64,000 nt of DNA from Legionella santicrucis (GTDB taxonomy: Bacteria > Pseudomonadota > Gammaproteobacteria > Legionellales > Legionellaceae): NCBI RefSeq assembly GCF_001468135.1, contig NZ_LNYU01000024.1:157283-221282 (forward strand). Reading direction: 5' to 3'. Below the pieces are notes generated by a model, which was not told where the DNA came from, searched no databases, and saw only the letters and a list, made by a program, of their open reading frames with translations. A program made the translations under genes and the position numbers. This document shows, in pieces, positions 50,221-60,413 of the stretch; position 1 is the stretch's first letter, and each line of letters opens with the position of its first letter.

Positions 50221-51531
50221 ATGTCGTCTGAAATTGCCATTAAAGTAAACAATCTAAGCAAATGTTATCATATTTATGACAAGCCACAAGATCGCTTGCT
50301 ACAAATGTTAAGCCGTAATCGCAAACAATATTATCGCGAGTTTTGGGCACTTAAAGATGTATCCTTTCAAGTAAATAAAGGAGAAACGGTTGGCATTATC
50401 GGAAAAAATGGCAGTGGTAAATCAACTCTATTACAAATTATTTGTGGAACACTTACTGCGACACAGGGTGAGGTACAAACGCAAGGTCGAATTGCTGCTT
50501 TATTAGAGCTGGGTTCAGGTTTTAATCCAGAGTTTACTGGGCGTGAAAATGTTTATATGAATGCTACGATGCTTGGATTGAATAAGAAAGAAATTGATGA
50601 GCGTTTTGATGATATTGTTGCTTTTGCAGATATAGGGGATTTTATTGAGCAACCGATTAAAACATACTCTACTGGGATGACGATAAGATTAGCTTTTGCG
50701 GTTCAATCACAAGTTGAACCAGACATTCTTATTGTTGATGAGGCTTTAGCTGTAGGGGATGCAAAATTCCAAGCAAAATGTTTTGATAGATTGAAGCAAC
50801 TGAGAGAAAATGGAACGAGCATTTTATTGGTCACTCACTCAAGCGAACAAATTGTCACCCATTGCTCTCAAGCCATTCTATTAAATAATGGTGTGGTTAT
50901 GGACTTAGGTGAGCCAAGACATGTTGTCAATCGATATTTAGATTTGTTATTTGGCAAAGTAAATACATTAGCACTTTCCGAAGAGCAACAGCCTACAATT
51001 GAAACAACAAAGCCAAAACATGAATTAAGTACTTCTGCAGATGTATTCGCTACTCGCCCTTGCTACAACCCCTATGAATATCGATGGGGAGATGGAGCAG
51101 CTCAAATCCTTGACTTTTATATGGAAGTAGAGAATAAGCCTTATCCTGCATCCATCACTACAGGCCAGCTGATCACATTTCAGATTTCGGTAAGGTTTTT
51201 AAGAGATGTGGTTCGGCCAATTTTTGGTATTACTATTAAAACAAAAGAAGGTGTAGCTGTTTATGGTGCTAATTCAGAAACACTTAATGTTGATGAGTTT
51301 AAAACCTTCGGTGCTAATGGGAATATCATCCAATCTGAAGTATCATTTCAATGTAAGCTTGCTTCGGGCGATTATTTTGTTTCTTTCGGGGTGGCTTCTC
51401 GACAAGGGGAGGACATCATTCCTCATGACAGGCGTTATGACTCAGTTCATTTATATGTTTTGTCTGAGACAAGTTTTTTTGGTCTTGTTGATTTAGGTCT
51501 TAAACTCTCTGCACAGGAAGTATGCACATGA
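50221..51531 (+). CDS. wzt: ABC polysaccharide export ATPase with C-terminal carbohydrate-binding domain (Wzt)
   Basis: 436 residues. The nucleotide-binding domain is at about 1-245: Walker A G-K-N-G-S-G-K-S-T (61-69), the signature Y-S-T-G-M-T, Walker B I-L-I-V-D-E-A-L-A-V-G-D. Residues about 285-436 form a beta-sandwich like the Wzt C-terminal domain of E. coli O9a, which binds the capped non-reducing end of the finished chain. The presence of this domain means export probably waits for a terminal modification, matching the next gene. AAAGGA precedes ATG 50221. Overlaps the next gene by 4-10 nt. Confidence 0.94.
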   Translation: MSSEIAIKVNNLSKCYHIYDKPQDRLLQMLSRNRKQYYREFWALKDVSFQVNKGETVGIIGKNGSGKSTLLQIICGTLTATQGEVQTQGRIAALLELGSGFNPEFTGRENVYMNATMLGLNKKEIDERFDDIVAFADIGDFIEQPIKTYSTGMTIRLAFAVQSQVEPDILIVDEALAVGDAKFQAKCFDRLKQLRENGTSILLVTHSSEQIVTHCSQAILLNNGVVMDLGEPRHVVNRYLDLLFGKVNTLALSEEQQPTIETTKPKHELSTSADVFATRPCYNPYEYRWGDGAAQILDFYMEVENKPYPASITTGQLITFQISVRFLRDVVRPIFGITIKTKEGVAVYGANSETLNVDEFKTFGANGNIIQSEVSFQCKLASGDYFVSFGVASRQGEDIIPHDRRYDSVHLYVLSETSFFGLVDLGLKLSAQEVCT

Positions 51532-54500
51532 TCTCTTTACTTTCTAAGCTAGGTTACACTCTAGATTTTAATACTCAGGTATGGTTAAAAGCTGACTGTG
51601 AAAGTATTGCTTATAACGACGGAGATGAGGTTGAGAATCGTATCACCTCGGCAATCGCTCACGCTAAGGATGTTTCATTATTTTCACCCGAATTAAAAAA
51701 ACATTGTATTGATTGGCCTTCTTTATATCATCTTAGTGCTGGTAGAGCGAATATTTTACGCCCTTTTCGGGATATTCTTCCAGATGCGGATGTACTTGAA
51801 ATTGGTTCAGGTTGTGGTGCTATAACCCGTTATTTAGGGGAATGTGGAGCAAATGTTTTAGCGCTTGAAGGAACATTAAGGCGCGCAGTAGTTACTCGTG
51901 CTCGTACTCGTGATTTGGATAATGTAGCGGTAGTATGTGAGCAATTTCATAAATTTGCTAGCAGTCAGAAATTTGATGTGATTACTTTAATTGGTGTGTT
52001 GGAATATGCCAATTTATTTATGCCTGGCGAGAGTCCAGTACACAATATGCTTCAACAAGTTAAATCTATGTTAAAACCCGAAGGTCGACTCATTATAGCA
52101 ATTGAAAATCAGCTAGGGCTCAAATATTTTGCTGGGGCTCCTGAAGATCATCATGGTCAACCTTTATATGGAATAGAAGGACGTTATAAAGAAAAACAAC
52201 CAACAACTTATGGGCGACGCACTTTAAAAAATTATCTCCATCAAGCAGGGTTTATAGAGAATCATTTTTTTGTTCCATTCCCTGATTACAAATTACCGTT
52301 GTCCATCATTACTCAACGCGGTTTCTCCAATCAAGAATTTGATCCGGGAATGTTAGTAACACATGGTGTAAGAGCAGATCCACAATTGCCTCCCCATTTA
52401 TTTTTTTCACTGGAATTAGTTTGGCCCGTTGTTTTAAAAAATGAACTCGCACTTGATCTTGCGAACTCCTTTTTAATTGTGGCTCAAACCTCAAAAATTA
52501 AATTACCTGCGCCAGAAGTTTTAGCCTACCATTATTCGACTTACCGCTCCAAAGTATTTTGTAAAGAAACTTTATTTTTACAAACTAAAAAGGGAGATAT
52601 TGAAGTCCAATGCAAATTGCTCGAATCCACGATATTTCAAAATATAGAAGATCAAGAGCTTTCGCATACTTTCGAAAAAAGAGCTGATTATATTAAGGGT
52701 AAACTATTATCTTGTGACTTTATCGACATTGTAATACGTGATGGATGGTCTGTAGAGGAAGTTGGCTCATTTTTTAAAAAATATTTATCCATTGTAGTTT
52801 CACTTATTTCGAAAAATAATCCAATTAAAGAAATTGACATTGATACACTTCTTTCTGGAAATAGTATTGATTTGACCCCTCTAAATATCATAATTAAGGA
52901 AAATGGGGAGCCTCATGCAATAGATCAAGAGTGGGGATGGAACAACTCAATTTCAGTAGGATTTCTTATTTTTCGTAGCTTGCTGTGGCTGAATAATATA
53001 ATTTCTTGTTACGGTAAACCAGAAAGCACGGTTCCTAATACTTTACTAGGATTATTTTTAGCTCTATATAAAGAAATGGGCTTTGAAATAAGAGAAGACA
53101 AAATTCAATCTTACTATGAATTGGAAGTTTTATTTCAATCCAAAGTCGCTCAAGATAAAGTCGTAATACCCCATTTATCATCGTCCCTACGGACTTCTAA
53201 TCTAAGTCATTTAATTAATGATTATACGAATTATATTCAGAATATAGAAAACACTCTTATAGAGAGAGAGCATCATATAAGAAATTTGGAATATGTAGTT
53301 GCAGATAAAAACAGACATACTGAAAATTTAGAACATACTTTTGAAGAGAAAGATCATCATATAAGAAATTTGGAACATATGGTTGCAGAGAAAAATCTAC
53401 ATATTGAAAATTTAGAATGTATCTTTGAGGATAAAGATCACCATATAAGAAATTTGGAATACTTGGTTGCAGAGAAAAACAGACATATTGAGAATTTAGA
53501 ACATATCTTTGGAGAGAAAGAGAACCATATAAAAAATTTAGAGCGTATGGTTGAAGATAAAGACAGACATATTGGAAATTTAGAGTATATCTTTGGAGAG
53601 AAGGATAACCATATAAGTAATTTAGAGCGTATGGTTGAAGATAAAGACAGACATATTGGAAATTTAGAGTATATCTTTGGAGAGAAGGATAACCATATAA
53701 GTAATTTAGAGCGTATGGTTGAAGATAAAGACAGACATATTGGAAATTTAGAATATATCTTTGGAGAGAAGGATAACCACATAAGTAATTTAGAGCGTAT
53801 GGTTGAAGATAAAGACAGACATATTGGAAATTTAGAATATATCTTTGGAGAGAAGGATAACCATATAAGTAGGTTGGAGCATAAGGTTGAAGATAAAGAC
53901 AGGCATATTGAGAATTTAGAATATATGTTTGCTGAAAAAGAGAGTCATATAAGTAATCTAGAGCATATGGTTGCGGATAAAGACAGACATGTTGAAAATT
54001 TAGAGCATATTTTTGCAGGACAAGCGAGCCATATAAGCAGTTTAGAGCATATAGTTGTAGATAAAGGGAGGCATATTGAAAATTTAGAGTGTATGTTTGC
54101 AGAGAAAAACAGACATATTGAAAATTTAGAATGTTTGTGTGCAGATAAAGACAGGCATATTGAAGATTTAGAATATATGTTTGCAGAAAAAGACAGGCAT
54201 ATTGAAAATTTAGAATATATGTTTGTAGAAAAAGACAGGCATATTGAGAATTTAGAATATATGTTTGTAGAAAAAGACAGGCATATTGAAAATTTAGAAT
54301 GCATGTTCGCCGAAAAAGAGAGCCATATAAGTAGTTTGGAGAGTATCGTTGCAGATAAAGACAAGTATATTGAGCGTTTAGAACATAGGTTTGGAGAAAA
54401 AGGGAATCGTATAAAAAGCTTGGAACAAATGGTTGTAGATAAAGATAAATATATTGAACATTTAGAAAACATTTCTTTATATAAAAACAGAAAAATATTA

Positions 54501-54830
54501 TTTTTAGAGCAAATTATAAACTCTTTTAAAAAGAAAAAAATTGTGCAATTTTCTTTGTATATCAGGAAAAAAATAATAAGGAATCCGATCAAAATCTGTA
54601 GTAAAAGTACTTTTTTTGATAAAAAATGGTACTTAGATTATTATCCTGATGTCAGGGTATCGGGATTAGATCCAGTAATTCATTACATAAAATATGGTGC
54701 TGCCGAGAAACGAGATCCTGGTCCTAATTTTTCAACTAGATATTATTTGGAAGAAAATCCAGACGTAGAAAAAATGGGTATTAATCCGTTAGTGCATTAT
54801 GAAATTCAAAAAAATTTTTTGATTGAATGA
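51522..54830 (+). CDS. WbdD-like methyltransferase/kinase-like protein with long coiled-coil repeat, candidate chain-length ruler
   Basis: 1102 residues. Residues about 60-260 are a class I SAM methyltransferase: motif I V-L-E-I-G-S-G-C-G at 91-99. Residues about 290-500 look kinase-like, with N455 in LTPLNIIIKENG and D468-Q-E-W as possible metal ligands. Residues 580-985 are 29 head-to-tail copies of a 14-residue unit, pattern x-E/D-K-D-x-H-I-x-N-L-E-x-h-h, a two-heptad coiled coil predicted to be about 60 nm at 0.15 nm per residue. Residues 1032-1097 are a GT-associated repeat (F-D-x-x-W-Y-L...Y-P-D-V...G-x-x-P-x-x-H-Y). WbdD in E. coli O9a has methyltransferase, kinase and coiled coil, caps O-antigen and measures its length. 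AGGA lies close to ATG 51522; ATG 51528 is also possible. Confidence 0.8.
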   Translation: MHMISLLSKLGYTLDFNTQVWLKADCESIAYNDGDEVENRITSAIAHAKDVSLFSPELKKHCIDWPSLYHLSAGRANILRPFRDILPDADVLEIGSGCGAITRYLGECGANVLALEGTLRRAVVTRARTRDLDNVAVVCEQFHKFASSQKFDVITLIGVLEYANLFMPGESPVHNMLQQVKSMLKPEGRLIIAIENQLGLKYFAGAPEDHHGQPLYGIEGRYKEKQPTTYGRRTLKNYLHQAGFIENHFFVPFPDYKLPLSIITQRGFSNQEFDPGMLVTHGVRADPQLPPHLFFSLELVWPVVLKNELALDLANSFLIVAQTSKIKLPAPEVLAYHYSTYRSKVFCKETLFLQTKKGDIEVQCKLLESTIFQNIEDQELSHTFEKRADYIKGKLLSCDFIDIVIRDGWSVEEVGSFFKKYLSIVVSLISKNNPIKEIDIDTLLSGNSIDLTPLNIIIKENGEPHAIDQEWGWNNSISVGFLIFRSLLWLNNIISCYGKPESTVPNTLLGLFLALYKEMGFEIREDKIQSYYELEVLFQSKVAQDKVVIPHLSSSLRTSNLSHLINDYTNYIQNIENTLIEREHHIRNLEYVVADKNRHTENLEHTFEEKDHHIRNLEHMVAEKNLHIENLECIFEDKDHHIRNLEYLVAEKNRHIENLEHIFGEKENHIKNLERMVEDKDRHIGNLEYIFGEKDNHISNLERMVEDKDRHIGNLEYIFGEKDNHISNLERMVEDKDRHIGNLEYIFGEKDNHISNLERMVEDKDRHIGNLEYIFGEKDNHISRLEHKVEDKDRHIENLEYMFAEKESHISNLEHMVADKDRHVENLEHIFAGQASHISSLEHIVVDKGRHIENLECMFAEKNRHIENLECLCADKDRHIEDLEYMFAEKDRHIENLEYMFVEKDRHIENLEYMFVEKDRHIENLECMFAEKESHISSLESIVADKDKYIERLEHRFGEKGNRIKSLEQMVVDKDKYIEHLENISLYKNRKILFLEQIINSFKKKKIVQFSLYIRKKIIRNPIKICSKSTFFDKKWYLDYYPDVRVSGLDPVIHYIKYGAAEKRDPGPNFSTRYYLEENPDVEKMGINPLVHYEIQKNFLIE
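53259..54476 (+). repeat. 42-bp tandem repeat, 29 coding units
   Basis: Residues 580-985 of the ruler-like protein are 29 units of 42 bp. Four copies of an 84-bp double unit (53553-53636, 53637-53720, 53721-53804, 53805-53888) are almost identical in DNA, differing by a few bases; outer units are more diverged. In-frame gain or loss by recombination or slippage would change coiled-coil length in 14- or 28-residue steps. Confidence 0.9.
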
Positions 54831-54977
54831 CTAGGCTTGTTCTTGTTTAAGGCAGAAGAAAATATTAAAAAAATCAGGGTTGTATTATTTAATTTAATAC
54901 ACTAAAGTATTCCAGCATTGGCTAAATGAAAGCTTTAAATTTCTAAAAGTATTAGGTTTACTTAAACTAGGGAAAAA

Positions 54978-57900
54978 ATGTTTCGATTCATGGAGATTTG
55001 GCGTAGAAGTAGAGTATTAAATAAAAAAACGATTAAGATTTGTAGTAATAGTATTTATTTCGATGCTAATTGGTATCTGGAGCGTTATCCTGATGTAAAA
55101 GCTTCCGGCCTAGATCCGCTGTTTCATTTCGTAAAACATGGCGCATTAGAAAGACGCGATCCTGGTCCTAATTTTTCAACTGCCGATTATTTACTCGAGT
55201 ATCCTGAGTTAGAAAAAAAAGGAATCAATCCTTTAGTGCACCTCGAAAAAACGCGTAAAAAGTTGTGGAATACTAAAAAAAATTATCAAGACTGGGTTAG
55301 GTTATATGACACTATAACGAATCGAGATAGAAACTATATTAAGGAGAAGATAGCCACTCTAAAATATACGCCTACTATTTCTATAGTTCTGCCCGTGTAT
55401 AACACACCTGAAAAATGGCTAAAACTAGCTATCAATTCTGTTTTAAAACAACTCTACCCTTATTGGGAGCTTTGTATTGCTGATGATGCTTCTTCTGCTA
55501 CTCATGTAAAAGAAATTTTAAGTGATTATGTTAAAAATGATTCGCGCATTAAGGTCATTTATCGTGAAACGAATGGCCATATTTCTGAGTCTAGTAATAG
55601 TGCATTACAATTAGCGACAGGCGAATTTATTGCTTTATTAGATCATGATGATGAATTATCGGAACATGCATTATATAAGATCGCAGAAGAATTAAATGAT
55701 TATCCTAATGCAGCATTAATTTACAGTGATGAAGATAAAATTGATGCTCAGGGAACACGCTGTGAACCTTATTTTAAGTCAAATTGGAATCCAGATTTAT
55801 TTTATAGCCATAATTTTATTAGTCATTTAGGTGTTTATAGACGTTCGGTAATTAACGAAATAGGTGGATTTCGTAAAGGCTATGAAGGAAGCCAAGATTA
55901 TGATTTGGCACTTCGGGTTATTGAAATTATTACGCCAGATCAGATTCGTCATGTTCCACATGTTTTATATCATTGGCGGATTGTTTCGGATTCAGTGTCA
56001 AATTCAAAAGCATATACATGTGAAGATGCAGCAAGATATGCAATTCAAACACATTTAGAGCGTCAAAAGGTAATTGGTGCCCAAGTAGTCCAAAATCCTT
56101 TTTTACCAAATTTTCATCGTGTTATTTATCCTTTGCCTACGGTTCAGCCTTTGGTGAGCATAATTGTTCCCACAAAAGATAAAGTAAATGTGCTTAAATG
56201 CTGTATAGAGAGTATTCTTAAAAAAACTGAATATTCCAATTTTGAGGTGCTTATTGTTGATAATCAAAGTCAACAACAAGAAACACATGCTTATTTTGAA
56301 CAATTAAAGCATAATCAAAAAATCAAAATTATTTCTTATCGTAAACCCTTTAATTATTCAAAAATCAATAATTTCGCAGTAGCACAGGCCCAAGGAGAAA
56401 TAGTACTTTTTCTCAATAATGATACCGAAGTTATTTCTTCTAGTTGGTTAACAGAGATGGTTAGTCAGGTTATAAGGCCTGAGGTTGGAGTGGTTGGCGC
56501 CAAACTTTATTATCCTGATGATACTATTCAACATGCAGGTGTTATCGGAGGTTATGGTTTAGTAGCTGGTCATATATTTTCCAGGTGGCCTAGAAAAAAA
56601 CATGGCTATATGGGAAAGGACTCATTGTCACAGAATTTTTTGGCGGTTACGGCTGCATGTATGGCTATGCGGCGTGCTGTATTTGCAGAATTAGAGGGGT
56701 TTGAAGAAAATACTTTGGCAGTCGCTTTCAATGATGTCGATCTTTGTTTGCGTGCTTATAAAAAAGGTTATAGGATTCTTTGGACCCCATATGCCGAATT
56801 ATATCATTATGAATCTTTAACAAGGGGGAAGGCCCAGACCGAAGAAGAAAAGGCCCAAGAAAAAAAAGAAGTTATTTATATGGTGAAGTATTGGAGTGAT
56901 TTACTGCAAAACGATCCATTTTATAATCCTAATTTAAGTTTATCATGCAGCTATTATTCTTTGGCATTTCCTCCTAGACGTTCTAAAATTACAGCTCCTG
57001 TCACTGTTATCGAATCAAAAGAGAGGTATTTAGCTACCGAGAGTTTTGCTGAGTCTTTACTTGATGCTCAGGGTTCATTTGTGGGCAGTCTAATTCCCCC
57101 CGCCGAATTTGATAAAGATTATTATTTAACACTTTATCCTGATGTTGCAAATGCCGGTATAGATCCTTATTGGCATTTCATCAATCATGGAAAGACAGAG
57201 GGGCGAAGAGGAAGCCCTTTTAACTTATATAAGGATGTCATTCCATTTAACGATACAAAAGAAACCGTGCTCTTAGTAAGCCATGATGCGTCTAGGACTG
57301 GTGCACCAATACTTACTCTTAATATTGCTCAAGAATTAAAAAAACAATTCAATATAGTTATTCTGCTTTTAAACTCTGGGAGCATAACTTCATTTTTTGA
57401 ACAAACCTGTAATACTATAATAAGCATCGATAGATCAATTCATTCGAATAAGGTTTTTACAGACAATTTGGTATATCAAACAGTCCAGCATTATAATATT
57501 CAATTCTCAATTGTTAATTCTATTGAGTCATTTTATGTATTGGAGCCCTTAGCGAAACGTTTTATTCCTAGTATCCTTTTAATTCATGAGTTTGCAACGT
57601 ATACACGTCCTCATTGTAAGTTTATGGATGCTTTCTTGTGGGCGGGAAAAATAGTTTTTCCGGCTAAAATTGTTCAAGATAATGCCATCAGTAATTACAC
57701 GCAAAATGGGATTCATTTGACTCATATATTTTCTCAAGGTAAATCAAATATACCTACAGAACCTCATCATGAAGCTGATATTAAAAAAGACAGCCTATAT
57801 GATAATTATCAATCCCAGTCTAAGCCTTTTTTAGTTTTAGGTGTTGGTTCGGTACATTATCGAAAAGGAGTTGATCTATTTATTGCAACGGCAGCAGAAC

Positions 57901-59423
57901 TTAAGCGATCTTACCCGCAATATAATATTAAAATGTTATGGGTTGGTTCAGGATATGATCCTGAGCATGATATTTCTTATTCCTGTTATTTAGCAGCACA
58001 AATTGAACGCTCCGATTTAACGGGTCACTTTGAATTGATTGATGAAGTTTCTAACTTAGAGGCGTTGTATCAACAGGCCGATTTGTTTTATTTGTCCTCT
58101 CGTTTAGATCCCCTGCCTAATGTGGCTATTGATGTCATGATACTTGGAAAACCTCTGATTTGTTTTGATCAAGGAACTGGAATAGCTGAGATCTTACAGC
58201 AGGATTTCAATACTGCTGAATGCATCATACCTCATTTAAGCATTATTAAAGCAACACAAAAAATTGTTCAACTCCATCAATCGCCCGAATATTATTCTTT
58301 AATTTCATCAAAAATCAAAACAATCGCTCAAAATAATTTCAATATGGCTGGTTATGTTTCTAATTTGCTGCTTCTTTCGAAGAATCAAAGCTCGCTGGTA
58401 AGGCAAGAAGAACTTGATTGTATTACTCTAGAAAGTTCCGCTTATTTTAAAGAGGATTTCTTTTTAAAAACGGGTGTGAGTAGACAGGAGGCTATACGAA
58501 AATATGTTCGATCTTGGCATAGTAAAGTAGGTTTACTTAGAAAACCAGCACCAGGATTTAATCAAACAATTTATCATATTTATAATCCAGACAGAGGGGG
58601 GATAGTAGAGCCCTTTGCCGACTATCTTCGTTCGGGAAGGCCAGAAGGACCTTGGCAGGAACAAGTAATTACTCCAAATGATAGTTTTATTATTCATGAG
58701 AAAAAAGTACGATGCGCTATTCATATCCATGTTTTTTATGCGGATCTTTTAAAGGACCTCATGGATCGGATTCAACTTAATGAAACAGCTTTTGATGTTT
58801 ATGTCAGTACTAATGAATTCTTATTCGAACAGGTGTCTCAAATTTTAGCAGATTACCAACAAATTAGTACTAAAGTTAGAATTGTTCCCAATAGAGGTAG
58901 AGATATTGGCCCATTGATAAGTGAGTTTGCTGATGAATTACAAAAATACGATGTAATCGGCCATTTCCATACTAAAAGAAGCTTAGACATTAAAAATGCT
59001 CAATTTGCTCGTGATTGGTTTCTTTTTCTTATAGAAAATTTGTTAGGCGGCCAACATTTAATGGCTGATCGAATTATGAATGAATTTAAAAAGGATGTAA
59101 AAATTGGTTTAGTTTTTGCTGATGATCCGTATTTATTAGATTGGGGAAAAAATAGAAGTTTTGCTGAGGAATTAGCAAAGCAAATGAAGCTTTCTGATAT
59201 ACCCGATCATCATTTTAATTTCCCTGTAGGGACTATGTTTTGGGCAAGACCTGAAGCAATTAAACCTATATTTGAATTACAATACTCATGGGATGTGTAT
59301 CCTGAAGAGCCATTACCTTATGATGGTTCGATCTTACATGCAATGGAAAGACTTATTCCAATTATTGTATCAAATCAAGGATTTACACAGGCATTAACTA
59401 ATATACCCGGTCTAACACGTTAA
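54978..59423 (+). CDS. Multi-domain glycosyltransferase, O-polysaccharide polymerase candidate
   Basis: 1481 residues. Order: GT-associated repeat (28-96, F-D-x-x-W-Y-L), GT2 domain A (about 130-345; LLDHDDE with D222-H-D224), GT2 domain B (about 390-640; LNND482), a second GT-associated repeat (from F711), a GT-B/GT4-like domain (about 760-1130, GVGSVHYRKGVDLF and S-S-R-x-D-P-L-P-N), and a C-terminal RgpF/rhamnan-synthesis-F-like domain (about 1240-1475, RGRDIGP and H-F-H-T-K-R). Such arrays build a repeating unit by several linkages on a lipid carrier. Its N-terminal repeat is nearly the same as the C-terminus of the preceding ruler-like protein. GGGAA before ATG 54978. Confidence 0.9.
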   Translation: MFRFMEIWRRSRVLNKKTIKICSNSIYFDANWYLERYPDVKASGLDPLFHFVKHGALERRDPGPNFSTADYLLEYPELEKKGINPLVHLEKTRKKLWNTKKNYQDWVRLYDTITNRDRNYIKEKIATLKYTPTISIVLPVYNTPEKWLKLAINSVLKQLYPYWELCIADDASSATHVKEILSDYVKNDSRIKVIYRETNGHISESSNSALQLATGEFIALLDHDDELSEHALYKIAEELNDYPNAALIYSDEDKIDAQGTRCEPYFKSNWNPDLFYSHNFISHLGVYRRSVINEIGGFRKGYEGSQDYDLALRVIEIITPDQIRHVPHVLYHWRIVSDSVSNSKAYTCEDAARYAIQTHLERQKVIGAQVVQNPFLPNFHRVIYPLPTVQPLVSIIVPTKDKVNVLKCCIESILKKTEYSNFEVLIVDNQSQQQETHAYFEQLKHNQKIKIISYRKPFNYSKINNFAVAQAQGEIVLFLNNDTEVISSSWLTEMVSQVIRPEVGVVGAKLYYPDDTIQHAGVIGGYGLVAGHIFSRWPRKKHGYMGKDSLSQNFLAVTAACMAMRRAVFAELEGFEENTLAVAFNDVDLCLRAYKKGYRILWTPYAELYHYESLTRGKAQTEEEKAQEKKEVIYMVKYWSDLLQNDPFYNPNLSLSCSYYSLAFPPRRSKITAPVTVIESKERYLATESFAESLLDAQGSFVGSLIPPAEFDKDYYLTLYPDVANAGIDPYWHFINHGKTEGRRGSPFNLYKDVIPFNDTKETVLLVSHDASRTGAPILTLNIAQELKKQFNIVILLLNSGSITSFFEQTCNTIISIDRSIHSNKVFTDNLVYQTVQHYNIQFSIVNSIESFYVLEPLAKRFIPSILLIHEFATYTRPHCKFMDAFLWAGKIVFPAKIVQDNAISNYTQNGIHLTHIFSQGKSNIPTEPHHEADIKKDSLYDNYQSQSKPFLVLGVGSVHYRKGVDLFIATAAELKRSYPQYNIKMLWVGSGYDPEHDISYSCYLAAQIERSDLTGHFELIDEVSNLEALYQQADLFYLSSRLDPLPNVAIDVMILGKPLICFDQGTGIAEILQQDFNTAECIIPHLSIIKATQKIVQLHQSPEYYSLISSKIKTIAQNNFNMAGYVSNLLLLSKNQSSLVRQEELDCITLESSAYFKEDFFLKTGVSRQEAIRKYVRSWHSKVGLLRKPAPGFNQTIYHIYNPDRGGIVEPFADYLRSGRPEGPWQEQVITPNDSFIIHEKKVRCAIHIHVFYADLLKDLMDRIQLNETAFDVYVSTNEFLFEQVSQILADYQQISTKVRIVPNRGRDIGPLISEFADELQKYDVIGHFHTKRSLDIKNAQFARDWFLFLIENLLGGQHLMADRIMNEFKKDVKIGLVFADDPYLLDWGKNRSFAEELAKQMKLSDIPDHHFNFPVGTMFWARPEAIKPIFELQYSWDVYPEEPLPYDGSILHAMERLIPIIVSNQGFTQALTNIPGLTR

Positions 59424-59444
59424 TTTATAAGTTGATCTGAATTT

Positions 59445-60413
59445 ATGAAGATATCTGATCTCAATATCTTAGTATTAGGTGGTAATGGCTTTATTGGCTC
59501 TCATTTAGTAGATGCACTTGTGGAGCAAGGCTGCTCAGTCAGAGTATTAGCACGCTCATCAACCCCTGCCTATTCAATCAATATCAATGCAAAAAACTTT
59601 CAGTATATTAGAGGTGATTTTGCTAACGAGTTAGATATTGCCAAAGCGATGCAGGGTTGTGATATCTGCTTTCATCTGATTTCTACTGTCTTACCAAAAA
59701 CATCTAATTTAGATCCTATTTTTGACTTAGAAACAAATTTAATAGGGTCGGTTAGATTATTAAATCATGCAGTTAAGGCAGGGATAAAAAAAATTATTTT
59801 TCTTTCATCAGGAGGAACGATTTATGGTGCTCCATTGTATCTGCCGATTGATGAGAATCATCCTACAAACCCCATTTGCTCCTATGGTATTGCAAAGTTA
59901 GCAATTGAAAAATACCTGGCGTTATATAATCAACTTTATGGCCTTGACTATACAATATTGAGATTATCTAATCCATTTGGGGAAAGGCAACGCATTTATT
60001 CAGCACAAGGTGCTATTGCTGTATTTTTGAGAAAAGCTTTATATCAAGAACCAATAGAAATTTGGGGCAATGGATCAATTATAAGAGATTATATCCATAT
60101 ATCAGATGTAATAAAAGCAATGCTTAAGTCTATGACTTACAAAGGATCAGAGCACATATTTAATATAGGATCAGGAAAAGGAATCAGCTTAAACGAAGTA
60201 CTCAATGAAATTGAAATCACTACTGGAAACAAAGTTGAGCGAACTTACACACCAGGTAGGAGATTTGATGTATCAACAAGTATTCTTGGGATTGGGCTTG
60301 CGGTACGAGAACTTGAATGGAGTCCAAGTGTAACATTTAAAGATGGGCTTAGGCATATGGTAGATTGGATTCATGAAAACCAATATAAGGAAATGGATTT
60401 CAGTGTTCGATGA
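59445..60413 (+). CDS. NAD-dependent sugar epimerase/dehydratase
   Basis: 322 residues, extended SDR. N-terminal G12-G-N-G-F-I-G18, S121-S-G catalytic region, Y147-G-I-A-K151 and the sugar-binding ending R-D-Y-I-H-I-S-D-V, N-I-G-S-G-K-G-I-S-L-N-E. This is GalE/WbpP-like; it should epimerise or dehydrate a nucleotide sugar such as UDP-glucose or UDP-GlcNAc. It sits 21 nt after the polymerase gene, so it probably supplies its donor. Exact sugar unknown. Confidence 0.9.
   Translation: MKISDLNILVLGGNGFIGSHLVDALVEQGCSVRVLARSSTPAYSININAKNFQYIRGDFANELDIAKAMQGCDICFHLISTVLPKTSNLDPIFDLETNLIGSVRLLNHAVKAGIKKIIFLSSGGTIYGAPLYLPIDENHPTNPICSYGIAKLAIEKYLALYNQLYGLDYTILRLSNPFGERQRIYSAQGAIAVFLRKALYQEPIEIWGNGSIIRDYIHISDVIKAMLKSMTYKGSEHIFNIGSGKGISLNEVLNEIEITTGNKVERTYTPGRRFDVSTSILGIGLAVRELEWSPSVTFKDGLRHMVDWIHENQYKEMDFSVR

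Noticed and set aside
53259-54476. Regular 42-bp repeats resembling a CRISPR array or satellite
   Set aside because: The repeats are head-to-tail without spacers, stay in frame and encode a coiled coil; leftward open frames here (53438-53782, 53945-54592) are shadows of that repeat.
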